A stretch of 25,000 nucleotides of DNA, from positions 74,830,213 to 74,855,212 of the forward strand of contig NC_087064.1 of assembly GCF_963678635.1 (NCBI RefSeq), in the 5' to 3' direction. The stretch's first letter is position 1; every line of letters starts with the position of its first letter. Under the pieces are notes generated by a model, which worked only from the letters and a program-made list of their open reading frames with translations, had not been told where the DNA came from and made no database searches. Positions 10,049-22,703 of the stretch are shown here, in pieces. This DNA is from Symsagittifera roscoffensis. Lineage: Eukaryota; Xenacoelomorpha; Acoela; Convolutidae. The position numbers were made by a program, and so were the translations under genes.

Positions 10049-11025
10049 AGAGTTGGTGCGTGCCTTGAACCATGTCAGTTTTAGGTTAGAAACTAATACA
10101 AATAGAACTGCAAAGAACTCGAATGAAAAACGCTATTATCAAACAGTTGACCTTGCTTCAAATAGAAAACAATTAGTTCATGTTAGCATTGTCAAAGTTA
10201 CAAATTGATTATGCTTGTTTCAAAAGTTCATTGACACTGTAAAAAGAGTAAGTTTTCTTTGTTTTCAGCGAAACAAAAATTAGATGAAACAAAAAAATAT
10301 CCAAGATTTCTGTTCAATTGTTTGTTTTATATCTAAAAACTCAGTCAGTGTCTTAATTGCATATGGTAACAAGGCTCAACTTTTTTGAATCAAATTATCA
10401 ATAATTTTACCCCTAATAACGTTGTTTTTGCTCTTCATTGCCTCTCAAATGTCAAGTTATTGAGTTTGAGTTTGAAACGAATAAAATTTTTAGAGCCTAA
10501 TCATTAAATTTTCAGACTGTTTAGACTCTGTTGATTTAACAGTGGTAAATTGTATATTTTATCTAAAAAATCAAAGGTTATTTCTTAAAACTGCACTCAC
10601 AGTTTTTTTTTACAAATGTTGAGATTGAAGTTTTTAATTTTTGTCTGACTATTTTACTTAATGCTTATGATTAAAATTGTGGTCTTCAAAAAAAAATCAA
10701 TTTGTATCCTATAATAACTAGGCGTGTTACAACAACAACACATTCTACCAAGTATCTAGTGACAAAAAAGCTGGACAACGAATTTCAATTGTTTTTATTG
10801 CTTAACAACGTGTTTTTATTGCTTAACTTAAATGCCTGTGACATTTGCTTGCTATCTTTTTAAAGTAAAAGTGGCCTCAGAATATGTTTGCATGTTTAGT
10901 TACATCGTATACAGTAATGACTAAAGAGAACAGGGCAGCGTCGAGTAGTGTAGTACAAAGGTTATACATCCAGTCCTAGATCCAGATATCTGGCTACCTA
11001 TCCTCAGATATCTGGCTACCTATTA
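10049..11025 (-). repeat. AT-rich inner block of the right arm
   Basis: Inverted counterpart of 6091-7229. It ends with the two palindromic words CAGATATCTGGCTA at 10983-10996 and 11005-11018. A local duplication TTTTTATTGCTTAAC occurs twice near 10790-10830, where the left arm instead carries the 87-bp insertion region. No gene or RNA is recognised. Confidence 0.85.
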
Positions 11026-11029
11026 AAAC

Positions 11030-12370
11030 AGCAGCAATCTATGTACTCATCGTTCATCCTATCAGCCACCCCAACATCTTATGATCCATGCATCCGCAAA
11101 GCTATCTATACAATCGGTCATCCATCCAAGCGGCATCAATCTATCCGTCCAACTAACTTTGCTTTCAGCTACACATTCATTCATCTAAAGAGCCATTATG
11201 TCATCCATTGATCCACCCAACCAACCATACAGCAGTAATCTTTGTTTTCATCTTCCTGCCTTTCAGTCACCCAAAAATCCTATCATCCATCCATTCACAA
11301 AGCTATCTATCCAATCAGCCATCCTTCCAACCAGCATCAGTCTATCCATCCATCTATCTACCAAGTCACCCATACATCCATTCATCCGACGAGCCATTTT
11401 TTCATCCATTGATTCAACCAATCAACTACACAGCAGTAATCTACAAACTCATCATCCATCCTTTCAGCCACCCAAACATCTTATCATCCATTCATCCACA
11501 AAGCTATCTATCCAATTTTTCATTTATCCAAGTGGTATTAATCTTTCCATCCATCTGAATAACCGGCGAGCCACCCATCTATTCATTCATCCAAAAAGTT
11601 TTCGTCTAATCAACCATCCATCCATGCAATCAGCCATCCATCTATCTAAGCTGTTACTCCCGGCTATTCTTTCACCAAAAAATTGATCGGTCCAGCTATC
11701 CAACCAGATGTCCAGCCATCAATCTTTTTCTCTTCCACCAAGCTATCCATCCAGTCGCCAATTCGCCAAGACCAGTCGCCAATTGATCCATCTAATTATT
11801 TAGCCATTCAGCCACACATGGTTCAACCCTGCCAACCATCAATACTGCCATCCATCCATCTAACTGTGCATTATCTAGCCGACCATTGTCTTTCCAGCAA
11901 AATCTCCGTCCAAACATCCTTTTAATCATTCTTCTATCAGTCTACGATCAGCCCAAAAAATCAGCCATCCATCCAACTATCGATTCATTTGTTTATTTAG
12001 CCAACCCTCCATCCATCAAACAATCCATGCATCAAGCCATCCAATCATCAAGCCATCTATCCAACCATCATAAGGCCATCCAACCATCATAAAATCATAT
12101 ATTCATCAAGCCATACTTCATTCATCAATTTTCCATGCGTATATGATGCCATTATCCGTCTAACCTACCTGCTATCCATCAGTCTGATAGATCCTGCTTT
12201 CATCTGTTCATCTAACCATCCATTCAAGTGTTAATACTTTCAGCCATCCATTCATCCAATCAAGTTTTGTTCCAACCAGCCACTCATCATACCGTCATTC
12301 ATACAGCCCTCTATCCGTTGATAGATCTACCTATCCCTCCGTACATCTTTCCAACCAACCCAAAATCAAA
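11030..12370 (-). repeat. CATC/ATCC minisatellite of the right arm
   Basis: Inverted counterpart of the left-arm GATG minisatellite, about 500 bp shorter. The higher-order unit is visible three times (CAGCAGCAATC or CAGCAGTAATC near 11029, 11230 and 11431, 201 bp apart) against five in the left arm. Plus-strand frames rich in IHPS residues (such as 11198-11686) are repeat artefacts. Confidence 0.93.
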
Positions 12371-13436
12371 ACTTCAAGATTTATTCTATTGAAAAAAAGG
12401 TATCACTACACATAGATATGGCTATTTATGAATAAAATTGGCTTAATCTCTGAGTTTTCAAAGTATCTATCATTACTACCGTACTTAAGAGTCAGGTACT
12501 TCACAAAAATTGAGTTATCTTTTTGTTACTATAAACAATTACACTTTGACCAGCTAATCGATTAATGGGATTGTGTATTTAGAAATTTAAAAAAAATGTT
12601 TGTAGGTTTCAATGTAGGTATGTCAGAAAGTATGTAAGGAAAAATCTATATGAGTATCTGAGCAAGGCAGTAAATGACTTAGCAGGTAACTAAGTAGGTA
12701 TAGGTATATAGATTTAAGTGTAGTTGTGTTAAAATAGGTAAAAAAAATGAAGAGAAGTAATTTATAGTAAAATTAGGTAAGTTAGGGTAAAAAGGTAAAA
12801 AAACAAAGCTTAAGTACATCCAGTCATGTACGGACGTTAAGCAAAAATAGTAAGTAAGGATTTAATCTGAAAAAAATTAAAGAATGAAGTAAGGTTAAGT
12901 AAACTAAACTAGAATAAAAAAACTATGTGAAGTAAGGTAAAGTGAAGATAAAGTAAAATAAAAAAAGTGGTAAGTTTGAAAAAAAAGAAAGTAGGTAATT
13001 AAGTAAGAAAGTAAGTAACTAAGTAAGCAAGTAAGTAAGTGAATAAGTAAATAAATAGTAATCAAGTAATTCAGTAGTATGTGAGTGAGTAAGTAAAAAG
13101 TAAGTAAGTAAGTAAGTAAGTAAAAAGGTGAGTAAAAAAGTAAGTAAGTGAGTAAATGAAAATAAAGGAAATTAAGGTAAATTTAAATAAACTGAGCTGA
13201 AGTGAAAAATAAACAAAATGTAAATAAAATTAAAACAAAGAAAATTAAACTAAAAAAGAAGTAAATTATCATAAAAAAAATATGGACATAATTGTATGGC
13301 TGTATGTAAGAAAAAGGTAAGTAAGTATGGGATTAAGTAGGGAAGTCAGTAAGCAAGCAAGGAAGTCAGTCAGTAATTGTAAAATGATAAGCAAAAAAGT
13401 AGTTAGGTAAAAAAGAAAAGAGGTAGGTAAGTAGAT
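12371..13436 (-). repeat. AT-rich outer block of the right arm
   Basis: Inverted counterpart of 2893-4245 and direct relative of 18660-19494. It includes CTACACATAGATATGG, ATTACACTTTGACCAGCTA and AAGTACATCCAGTCATGTAC. Two pieces of this block (about 12800-12940 and 13090-13305) are absent from right-arm copy 2. No gene seen. Confidence 0.82.
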
Positions 13437-14040
<604 letters not shown>

Positions 14041-14280
14041 TAGGTGATTTGATAAAGTAAATGAAAGTAAGATGAAGTGAGGCAAAATAAAGTAAGGTAA
14101 AGTAAACAAAGAACGCAAAATGCAGTGAAAACATCAAAGTAAAGTTAACTAGTTGTGTCGAGTAACGTTGAATCATGAATAAAAAAAGTGATTTAAGTAA
14201 AAGAAGTGAAGTTAGGTAAAGTAAAGTGATGTATGAAAATAAAGTGTTTCGGGCAAATCAGATACTTTTAGACTTGTCTA

Positions 14281-14318
14281 GTTTCCGGCAGTAAATAACC
14301 AAATGAACTACCGGAAAC
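14281..14318. repeat. Inverted repeat at the left end of block C
   Basis: GTTTCCGG at 14281-14288 pairs with CCGGAAAC at 14311-14318, extended inwards by AGT/ACT, with a loop of about 16 nt. Both arms are unchanged in the second copy (21787-21794 and 21817-21824). Confidence 0.85.
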
Positions 14319-14336
14319 ACTTTTGTTTTATGGAAA

Positions 14337-14367
14337 TGCACCAAGTTTTTGCAAAAAGCTCGGTGCA
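14337..14367. repeat. 31-nt near-perfect palindrome in block C
   Basis: TGCACCAAG, then TTTTTGCAAAAA, then GCTCGGTGCA; it reads almost identically on the other strand, with two non-pairing positions per side. The second copy keeps the outer TGCACC/GGTGCA pairing while the inner bases changed (AATTC for GCTC). Confidence 0.8.
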
Positions 14368-14820
14368 GTTTTTCATATTCTTTTCTCCTTTTCCTTTTTC
14401 TACTTGTCCTTTTCCCATTGAACCTTCCATTCCCCTCTAGAGAAACACAGCATACTGTTCCTCCCCGGTTTTGAACTTTGAATATTTTTGTATGGTTGAA
14501 AATCCTCTAAATTGTTCAAATTAATTATCAATATCTTGAAAACACCAAGTTCCTTCTAATTTCAATTTTCTCATTCCAAAATTTGACAAATTTATCATTT
14601 GTTTCAACTTGCCCAGGAATGACCACCGCCTTTAGAGAGTGGTTTCATTTTACTGCCTTTTCGCCATAAAATGTAGCACAAGCTGGGGAAATAGCTTACT
14701 GCTGCCAACAGTTAAGCTACGCTGCCATAATTGCCGGCGATTTTTTATTATATACCATAAAAGTCAATTCCCCGTTCACTAACGAATTTCAACTAAGTCG
14801 AAAGTTCATTTGCATTCCCC

Positions 14821-15132
14821 TCTTCTGTTGATCAATTGATTAATGGCAACTTTAAGCCCTATCACCAATACGCCCTCGGTCTCTCTGGTATCCATGGTCT
14901 TGTCAGAACTAGTAATGTTCAGATCCTGATTACTTTGATGTATCAGCCTGGCTAGCTTTCAACCCTGTTTCGACAACATGCCGGCGAGTCATTAATTGAA
15001 GCCTTCCCATTAATCGAAGCCTTCCCATTAATCGAAGCCTTCCAATGGCCACTTTTGCTCTAGTCCCAAAAAAAGCTGAGCCTGAGTGCTATATTTAAGC
15101 CAATTTAGACCTAAATATCAACTGATTTGCTA
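14821..15132. repeat. Block E, copy 1 (312 bp)
   Basis: Starts TCTTCTGTTGATCAATTGAT and ends TATCAACTGATTTGCTA. It matches 23223-23534 over exactly 312 bp with no indel and one substitution (AGAACTAG here, AGAATTAG there). Flanks differ on both sides in the two copies. It contains an 18-bp unit repeated three times (14990-15043) and a nested inverted repeat (ATATTTA with TAAATAT). No recognised product: short frames exist on both strands but none matches a family I know. Confidence 0.92.
14990..15043. repeat. 18-bp triplicate inside block E
   Basis: CATTAATCGAAGCCTTCC three times in a row, the first with one change (AATTGAAG). Preserved exactly in the second E copy at 23392-23445. Confidence 0.95.
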
Positions 15133-15498
15133 ATAAGCACTCGGGCATTGTTTCATCGGTTGGCCCAATTACCTGAAGAATTTGTCGTTTGCTTTTATCG
15201 GTCCTTTCAGCGACAAACTGTTACTCAGTGCTTGCCTGATTGATGCAGGTACAGCTGGCACTCAGTGTTTCTGACCGGCTTAGCCGAAGGCACTGCGGTC
15301 CTGACTAGTTATGGTTACGATCATTGAAAATGGGGAGGAACTTTGTATTCGCGTGTGATTTTATATTTTTCTTTTTGGTTTGCAAGCAAAATCAGCTTCC
15401 TCAATTAATCATCGGACTGGGATGAATGATATATCATATTAAAGCCCTTTCAGTCGTGGTACCGAAATTTAAAAATGTAGAAACTTGTGCTACGGCCT
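15133..15498. other. Unassigned stretch between block E and the gag remnant
   Basis: About 365 bp of mixed composition, unique within the window. AGCACTCGGG at its left edge is complementary to CCTGAGTGCT inside block E (15078-15090), which could form a hairpin across the E border. No gene or RNA recognised. If it belongs to the degraded retroelement on the minus strand, it would lie downstream of gag, where pol should be; I see no protease, reverse transcriptase or integrase motif. Confidence 0.6.
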
Positions 15499-17526
15499 TT
15501 ACTGTTTTCGTTGATAACTCACCTCTTTGTTCTGCAAGTCATTTTCAGCTGGTCTGTTCCTGGTGTTCTGCTGGTGATGATCAAGCCACTGTAAAACTCG
15601 TGTTTTTCCGTTTGACTCATGTCTTCCTCGTCTGGTGCATATCCCAAGCTTTTCATGCCTTGTTTGCATGTTGTGCAATCCACTACATGATGATCCGCCG
15701 ATCCGCAGTTTGCACATGACCTTCGTTTGTCCATGTCGTCTCTAGATTTGTACTATGACGACCTTTGTTGTTGGCCTTCCCCATGCATATCTCTGCTTTC
15801 TGAGAACGACTACTTCTTTGGTTTCATTAACGTATACTCTCTTGATTTTTGCCTCATCTCCTCTGGGGTTGGTGCGCTATCCTTCGATAGAGAATAATAC
15901 GTTGCCAACATCGTTCTCAAGTCGTCACTTCTCACTCCGTCAATAAACTTTGAAGCGATGCTAAAGTTTCTTCTGTTTGTCGATTCCTCTGGATCGCTTC
16001 TCCTCCTCAAGCTCTCAAGATCATCCACAAATCAATCAATCGATTCGTCATCTCTTTGTCTTCTTTTATTGAACCTCATCATCGCCTGATGCCCTTCATG
16101 CCCAATCCAAATCAATTCAACAGTATCTCAAAGATCTTGTCTGCAGTATCACGCTCCTCCTCCTTCTTTGCCACCACACACTTCAGTGCTGTTCCCTCTA
16201 GGTTGCTTAATATCGCCGTGCAGGCCTGCCTCTCATCGTTCAAGTTGTCTTGTTCTAGATGTAGTCTCATTACTTCAATCCAGGTGTCAATGCAACCATC
16301 TGAATCGTCTTTGAATTCCTTAGGTTTCTTGAAGGTTTTTCTGGATTTGCCACTGCCTCTGTCACTTGAGTTTGCGTTCCTTGTTGCGAATGCTTCAAGC
16401 GTCCTGTTCATCAATTCCCAGGTACTCGCCCACGTCATGGCATCAGGTGGTACACCCGTATGTGTACTTGAGTGTCCTCGTCGAGTTTGAGGCTCCCCCT
16501 TCATATGCTGCTATCAATCCGGGGTAACGGTACAGATTCCGTTTCTTTCGTTGTGGTTCTACGAAGTCGACTCTAGTTCCAAATGGCTTGCCCGCCACCA
16601 ATTTATCTTGGGCTATAGAGTTTCTCAAGAGTACCTCCAAATTGAACCGTATGGCTCCAGAATTTTCTGCTTGCTCCTTGCTCATTGTGTCCATCCTGGT
16701 TTCTAAATTCCACAACTTTTCGTTCACGGTGTCTTATCTTCTCTTCATCTCCTTCATATCTTTCTTGGTATGTTTCTCTCGCTCTTTGTTGTTCGTTTCT
16801 ACCTTGTCCGCCATCTGTTGTAGCTTTTCCTCCGTTGCCCTTGCCAGGACATAGTAGTTGTCTAGGTTCTCATTCTTGATATGTCGTACTTCCCTTTTCA
16901 GCTCTTGGCGGTCTTCCTCGCTGCATTTCAGCTTTTTGTCAATTTGTTCTAACTCTGCCATCAAGTCGCCAAGGTGTTTTTGACTCCATAGTTTGTTTAT
17001 CTTGGTTAGCCGTTGCGTTGCTTCTTGTGCGATTTGCTCTTTATCTTGTTTAGATTCTGTCGTTATTGCGGAACTGTCCCAAACGTTTTGCTTTTCTCGA
17101 TCGCTGCTATTACCTCCTCTTTTTCTTTTGGTTTCATTCCGACCATTGCTAGAAACCTCTCTGTGAACGACGTTCTCTTTGTTTGTGAATCGTCCTTTAT
17201 CGTTTCTGGTCTGTTGTTAGTTGTTTCGTCTATACTATTGGTGAAAAGTCTATTGTTTTCTTTTCTTGTTCTTTTACATTTGGCATGGGTGTTGATTCCG
17301 TTGTCTTTCGTAACGCCCCGTCTATACTTTGATCTGGGGTCTCAAGATCACTTTCCTTGGCCGGTTTTGTCGGCTTTTCCGATACTTTCTCATTGGCTTT
17401 CTGTTCCTTATTGCTTCTTGTATTGACCATATTCACTGGAATACTCTTTCTCGTTACTCTCGGATTTGTTTTCTTCATTATTCTTGATGCTCTTGTTTTC
17501 TTTCTGATTTTTATAAACATTTTCAT
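15499..17526 (-). pseudogene. Decayed Gag-like gene of an LTR retrotransposon
   Basis: The minus strand encodes Gag-type fragments in order, split among three reading frames. An N-terminal basic, Lys/Glu-rich part (17526-17233) is followed by a short piece after a frame change near 17230. Next is a coiled-coil-like Glu/Lys/Gln-rich part (about 17070-16443), then a capsid-like part with DTWIEVMRLHLEQ and ACTAILSNLEGTA (16504-16112). A second helical part follows (DDLESLRRRSDPEE, 16028-15813), and finally a CX2CX4HX4C zinc knuckle (Cys, Cys, His, Cys at 15716-15675). At least four frameshifts and five in-frame stops (16734-16736 TAA, 16112-16114 TGA, 16032-16034 TGA, 15810-15812 TAG, 15753-15755 TAG) make it non-functional. 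Shortly after the knuckle the frame changes again (near 15575), suggesting a small deletion. I found no LTRs and no pol. Zinc knuckles and such capsid parts are typical of Gypsy-type Gag; the resemblance to coral proteins is from memory. Confidence 0.85.
15675..15716 (-). other. CCHC zinc-knuckle motif in the gag remnant
   Basis: Residues CANCGSADHHVVDC fit CX2CX4HX4C exactly, the nucleic-acid-binding motif of retroelement nucleocapsid domains. All four ligand residues are intact although the surrounding gene is broken. Acidic DEEDMSQTE-type sequence follows, before the frame is lost. Confidence 0.9.
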
Positions 17527-17656
17527 TATCTACAATTTTAATATATACAAGTTCCTAATTTACAGTCTAATTGAAATTATAAGAAAAAATTCTCAATCTA
17601 TTATTTATTTAAAACCAATCGAATTCGTCTCTCCAGGAGTTGGAGATCCAAACTAA
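17527..17656. other. AT-rich stretch upstream of the gag remnant
   Basis: About 130 bp between the first gag fragment and the minisatellite. In the minus-strand direction this would be the leader, where an LTR end and primer-binding site are expected. The GC-richer GGTTGGAGATCC-type end near 17640 (plus strand) is the only part unlike its surroundings; I could not match it to a tRNA with confidence. No LTR boundary is recognised. Confidence 0.5.
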
Positions 17657-18352
17657 TTGTTGGGACCTTTCGATCAGGTCTTGGGACCCTTCGATCAGGA
17701 CTTGGGATCTTTTGGTAGGGTCATGGGACCCTTCGCTCTATTCCTGTGACCCTTCCCTAGGGTCTTAGAACCCTTCGTTCTAGTGCCGGGACTCTTTGGT
17801 ATTGCCCTGATACCCTTCCCTCAAGATCAGGTATCCCTGTTAGAGCCTTGGGACTATTCGGTACTGTCCTGGGACCCTTCGCTCAAGTGTTGGGACCTTT
17901 CGGTAGGGTCTTGGGACCCTTTGGTATTGTCCTAGGATCCCTCGGTATTGTCCTGGGACCCTTCGCTCAAGTGTTGGGACCCTTCGCTTAAGTGTTGGGA
18001 CCTTTCGGTAGGGTCTTGGGACCCTTTGTATTGTCCTAGGACACTTTGGTGCTGTCCTGGGACCCTTCGCTCAAGTGTTGGTACCATCCGGTAGGGTCTT
18101 GGGACCCTTCGGTATTGTCCTAGGACACTTCGGTACTGTCCTGTGACCCTTCGCTCGAGTGTTGGTACCTTCCGGTAGGGTCTTGGGACCCTTCGCTCAA
18201 GTGTTGTTATCCTTAGGTAGGGTCTTGGAACCCTTCTTTACTGTCCTAGGACACTTCGGTACTGTCCTTGGACCCTTCGCCCAAGTGTTGATACCTTCCG
18301 GTAGGGTCTTGGGACCCTTCGCTCAAGTGTTGTTATCCTTAGGTAGGGTCTT
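17657..18352 (+). repeat. 21-bp-type minisatellite (GGGACCC-rich)
   Basis: About 700 bp of degenerate units near 21 bp, of the type GTCTTGGGACCCTTCGGTAGG, alternating with TCAAGTGTTGGGACC and TATTGTCCTAGGACAC variants; alternating variants create longer periods. The words GGGACCC and CCTAGG make many small palindromes. Because the unit is a multiple of three, one plus-strand frame (18159 onward) reads as a heptapeptide repeat of VLGPFAQ type; it has no other sign of coding. The array ends abruptly at GGTAGGGTCTT, against right-arm copy 2. Confidence 0.93.
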
Positions 18353-20601
<2,249 letters not shown>

Positions 20602-21650
20602 CTTGTTGTTTTGTCTGTCTGTATGTATCCAAGTTATTGTGTATGTTTTTTATCAATCTATGCAAAACGTATGTTTGTTCGTATGTAAGTAAAATGTGTT
20701 TGGTATGTTATTTTTATATTTTAAGTAAGTATGAAATTAGGTAAATTAAAGTAAAGTAATGTAGAGTAAAAATAACTAAAGTACAATAAATCAAAGCACG
20801 ACAGTAATCAAGTGAAAAGCAAAAAAACGCAAAGTGAAAAGAGGTTGAATCAAAAACAAATAAAAAGTAAAATTTAAAAGTTAGGTAGAGTAAGTAAGCT
20901 AAGAAGCTAAGTGAGGAAGTAGTTGAACAAAAAAAAGTAAAGTATATGTCAGCCAAAAAATAAGTAAAAAAGTAAATCATTTGATAAATGATAAATCGCC
21001 AAACCAGAAAGTCAGCGAGTATTCCATGAATAATTGAACGGCTCAATTGAACCCTATCCAAACCGTGAAACCGTTCTAAAGGCCATAAATTAGAAAGAGA
21101 CTGCTGAAAAGTTCTCTCAAAGTATCAGTCAATTAGGTATCAAAATCCAAAATATTATTCTGGCAGAGGGCTAATTAAGTTTATTCGAAATTGATTGTTT
21201 GTAGACTTATGGTGGTGTGCACATGGCAGAGCTAAAGACTGCCAGTGTTCAAAAGTAAAGTGCATAAGATTGTGCAGGTAAATTATTCAATGATAGACTT
21301 TTGGTTTTTTCAAGTTATTGAAAAGACAGAAAACTATTCCATTCGAATGTCCCAGAAAACTGTGGTTATAGTTCTCGGGCAACATATAACAGTACGTTGG
21401 ACACTCCTGATAAGTTCATGTTTAAATCTGGCTGCATCGTGCAAAAAAGCGTGCAATCATAAAAACTTGGACTCGTTCAAAATTTTTTCCAAGGAATCAT
21501 TTTCATACCAATTAAGCCGCCGTAAGATCTCAACTTAATTGAAACGTCACAAATAAGGTTATTAGAAGTAACAAAGAATGAGAAAAAGCCAGAAAAGGTT
21601 TCTTCGGTTAGAAATGTCATAATAAGTTTGTTTTAAGGACGCATAAATTT
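20602..21650. repeat. Block D, copy 1
   Basis: About 1.05 kb starting CTTGTTGTTTTGTCTGTCTG, directly after right-arm copy 2. It matches 23962-25000 along its whole length with scattered substitutions and small indels. Because the second copy is cut by the window end at GGACGCATAAATTT, the true right limit of D is unknown. It holds a 97-codon plus-strand frame (21245-21538) described separately. Confidence 0.92.
21245..21538 (+). other. 97-codon open frame in block D (coding unproven)
   Basis: Encodes a mixed, not low-complexity, sequence including SIRMSQKTVVIVLGQH and SSCLNLAASCKKACNHKN. The second block D keeps the same frame from 24652 (78 codons), with a Leu-to-Phe change in the middle, but one T fewer in a T-run just before 24660 breaks the upstream part. 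The words CAGGTAAAT and TTTTTTCAAG nearby resemble splice sites, but the interval between them is only about 37 bp. I recognise no domain. Possibly an exon fragment or a chance frame. Confidence 0.25.
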
Positions 21651-21764
21651 CTTGAATTATTTCTAAATCAATTGGAGTAACTCAGTTTTTCCCAATTTCA
21701 ACGTTTTTTTCCAACGCTTCTCCAAGCTGCTAAACGTCAGCCAGTTAAGATAAAAAATACCAAG
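21651..21764. other. Junction between block D copy 1 and block C copy 2
   Basis: AT-rich sequence found once in the window, ending ATAAAAAATACCAAG directly before CAGATACTTTTAGAC of block C. Part of it may be the true right end of D, which cannot be judged because the second D is cut off. Nothing recognisable inside. Confidence 0.5.
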
Positions 21765-22703
21765 CAGATACTTTTAGACTTGTCTAGTTTCCGGCAGTAA
21801 ATAACCAAATGAACTACCGGAAACACTTTTGTTTTATGGAAATGCACCAAGTTTTTGCAAAAAATTCGGTGCAGTTTTTCATATTCTTTTCTCCGTTTCC
21901 TTTTTCCACACGTCCTTTTCCCATTGAACCTTCCCTTCCCCTCTAGAGAAACACAGCATACTGTTCCTCCCCGGTTTTGAACTTTGAAACTTTTTGTATG
22001 GTTGAAAATCCTCTAATTTGTTCAAATTAATTATCAATATCTTAAAAACACCAAGTTCCTTCTAATTTCAATTTTCTCATTTCAAAATTTGACAAATTTA
22101 TCATCTGCTATAACTTGCCCAGAAATGACCACCTCCTTTAAAGAGTGATTTCATTTTACTGCCTTTTCGCCATAAAAAGTAGCACAAGCTGGGGAAATAG
22201 TTTACTGCTGCCAACAGTTAAGCTACGCTGCCAAAATTGCCGGCGATTTTTTATTATATACCATAAAAGTCAGTTCCCCGTTCGCTAACAAATTTCAACT
22301 AAGTCGAAAGTTCATTTGCATTCCCCTCTAGAGAAACACAGCATACTGTTCCTCCCCGGTTTTGAACTTTGAAATTTATTGTATGGTTGAAAATCCTCTA
22401 AATTGTTTAAATTAATTATCAATATCTTAAAAACACCAAAATCCTTCTAATTTCACTTTTCTCATTTCAAAATTTGACAAATTTATCATTTGCTATAACT
22501 TGTCCAGGAATGACAACGCCTTTAGAGAGTGATTTCATTTTACTGCCTTTTCGCCATAAAATGTAGCACAAGCTGGTGAAATAGTTTACTGCTGCCAACA
22601 GTTAAGCTACGCTGCCAAAATTGCCGGTGAAATTTTATTATATACCATAAAAGTCAATTTCCCGTTCACTAACAAATTTCAACTAAGTCGAAAGTTCATT
22701 TGC
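21765..22703. repeat. Block C, copy 2, with a 385-bp internal tandem duplication
   Basis: Begins exactly as copy 1 (CAGATACTTTTAGAC). From CCCCTCTAGAGAAACACAGC at 21938 to about 22322 the block is repeated again at 22323-22703. Both halves contain the TACTGCCTTTTCGCCATAAA and AGCTACGCTGCCAAAATTGC stretches. The second half ends AAAGTTCATTTGC and then leaves the shared sequence. The repeated halves differ from each other by scattered substitutions, so the duplication is not very recent. Confidence 0.9.

Larger units (their letters stand above)
14259..14820. repeat. Block C, copy 1
   Basis: A 562-bp moderately AT-rich block starting CAGATACTTTTAGACTTG and ending AAAGTTCATTTGCATTCCCC. It recurs at 21765-22320 with roughly twenty or more scattered differences. 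Two inverted repeats sit at its left end: GTTTCCGG (14281-14288) with CCGGAAAC (14311-14318), and the near-palindrome TGCACC...GGTGCA (14337-14367). No open frame of note. It may be a non-autonomous mobile element, but no clear target duplication is visible. Confidence 0.85.

Noticed and set aside
11198-12092. Several long frames rich in Ile-His-Pro-Ser (also 4246-5924 on the minus strand)
   Set aside because: They are translations of the CATC/GATG minisatellite, overlap in several frames, and have no domain or conserved start.
15426-17426. Plus-strand frames at 15426-15719, 15755-15946, 16056-16490, 16588-16854, 17013-17426
   Set aside because: They are antisense shadows of the gag remnant; the minus strand carries the zinc knuckle and capsid-like sequence.
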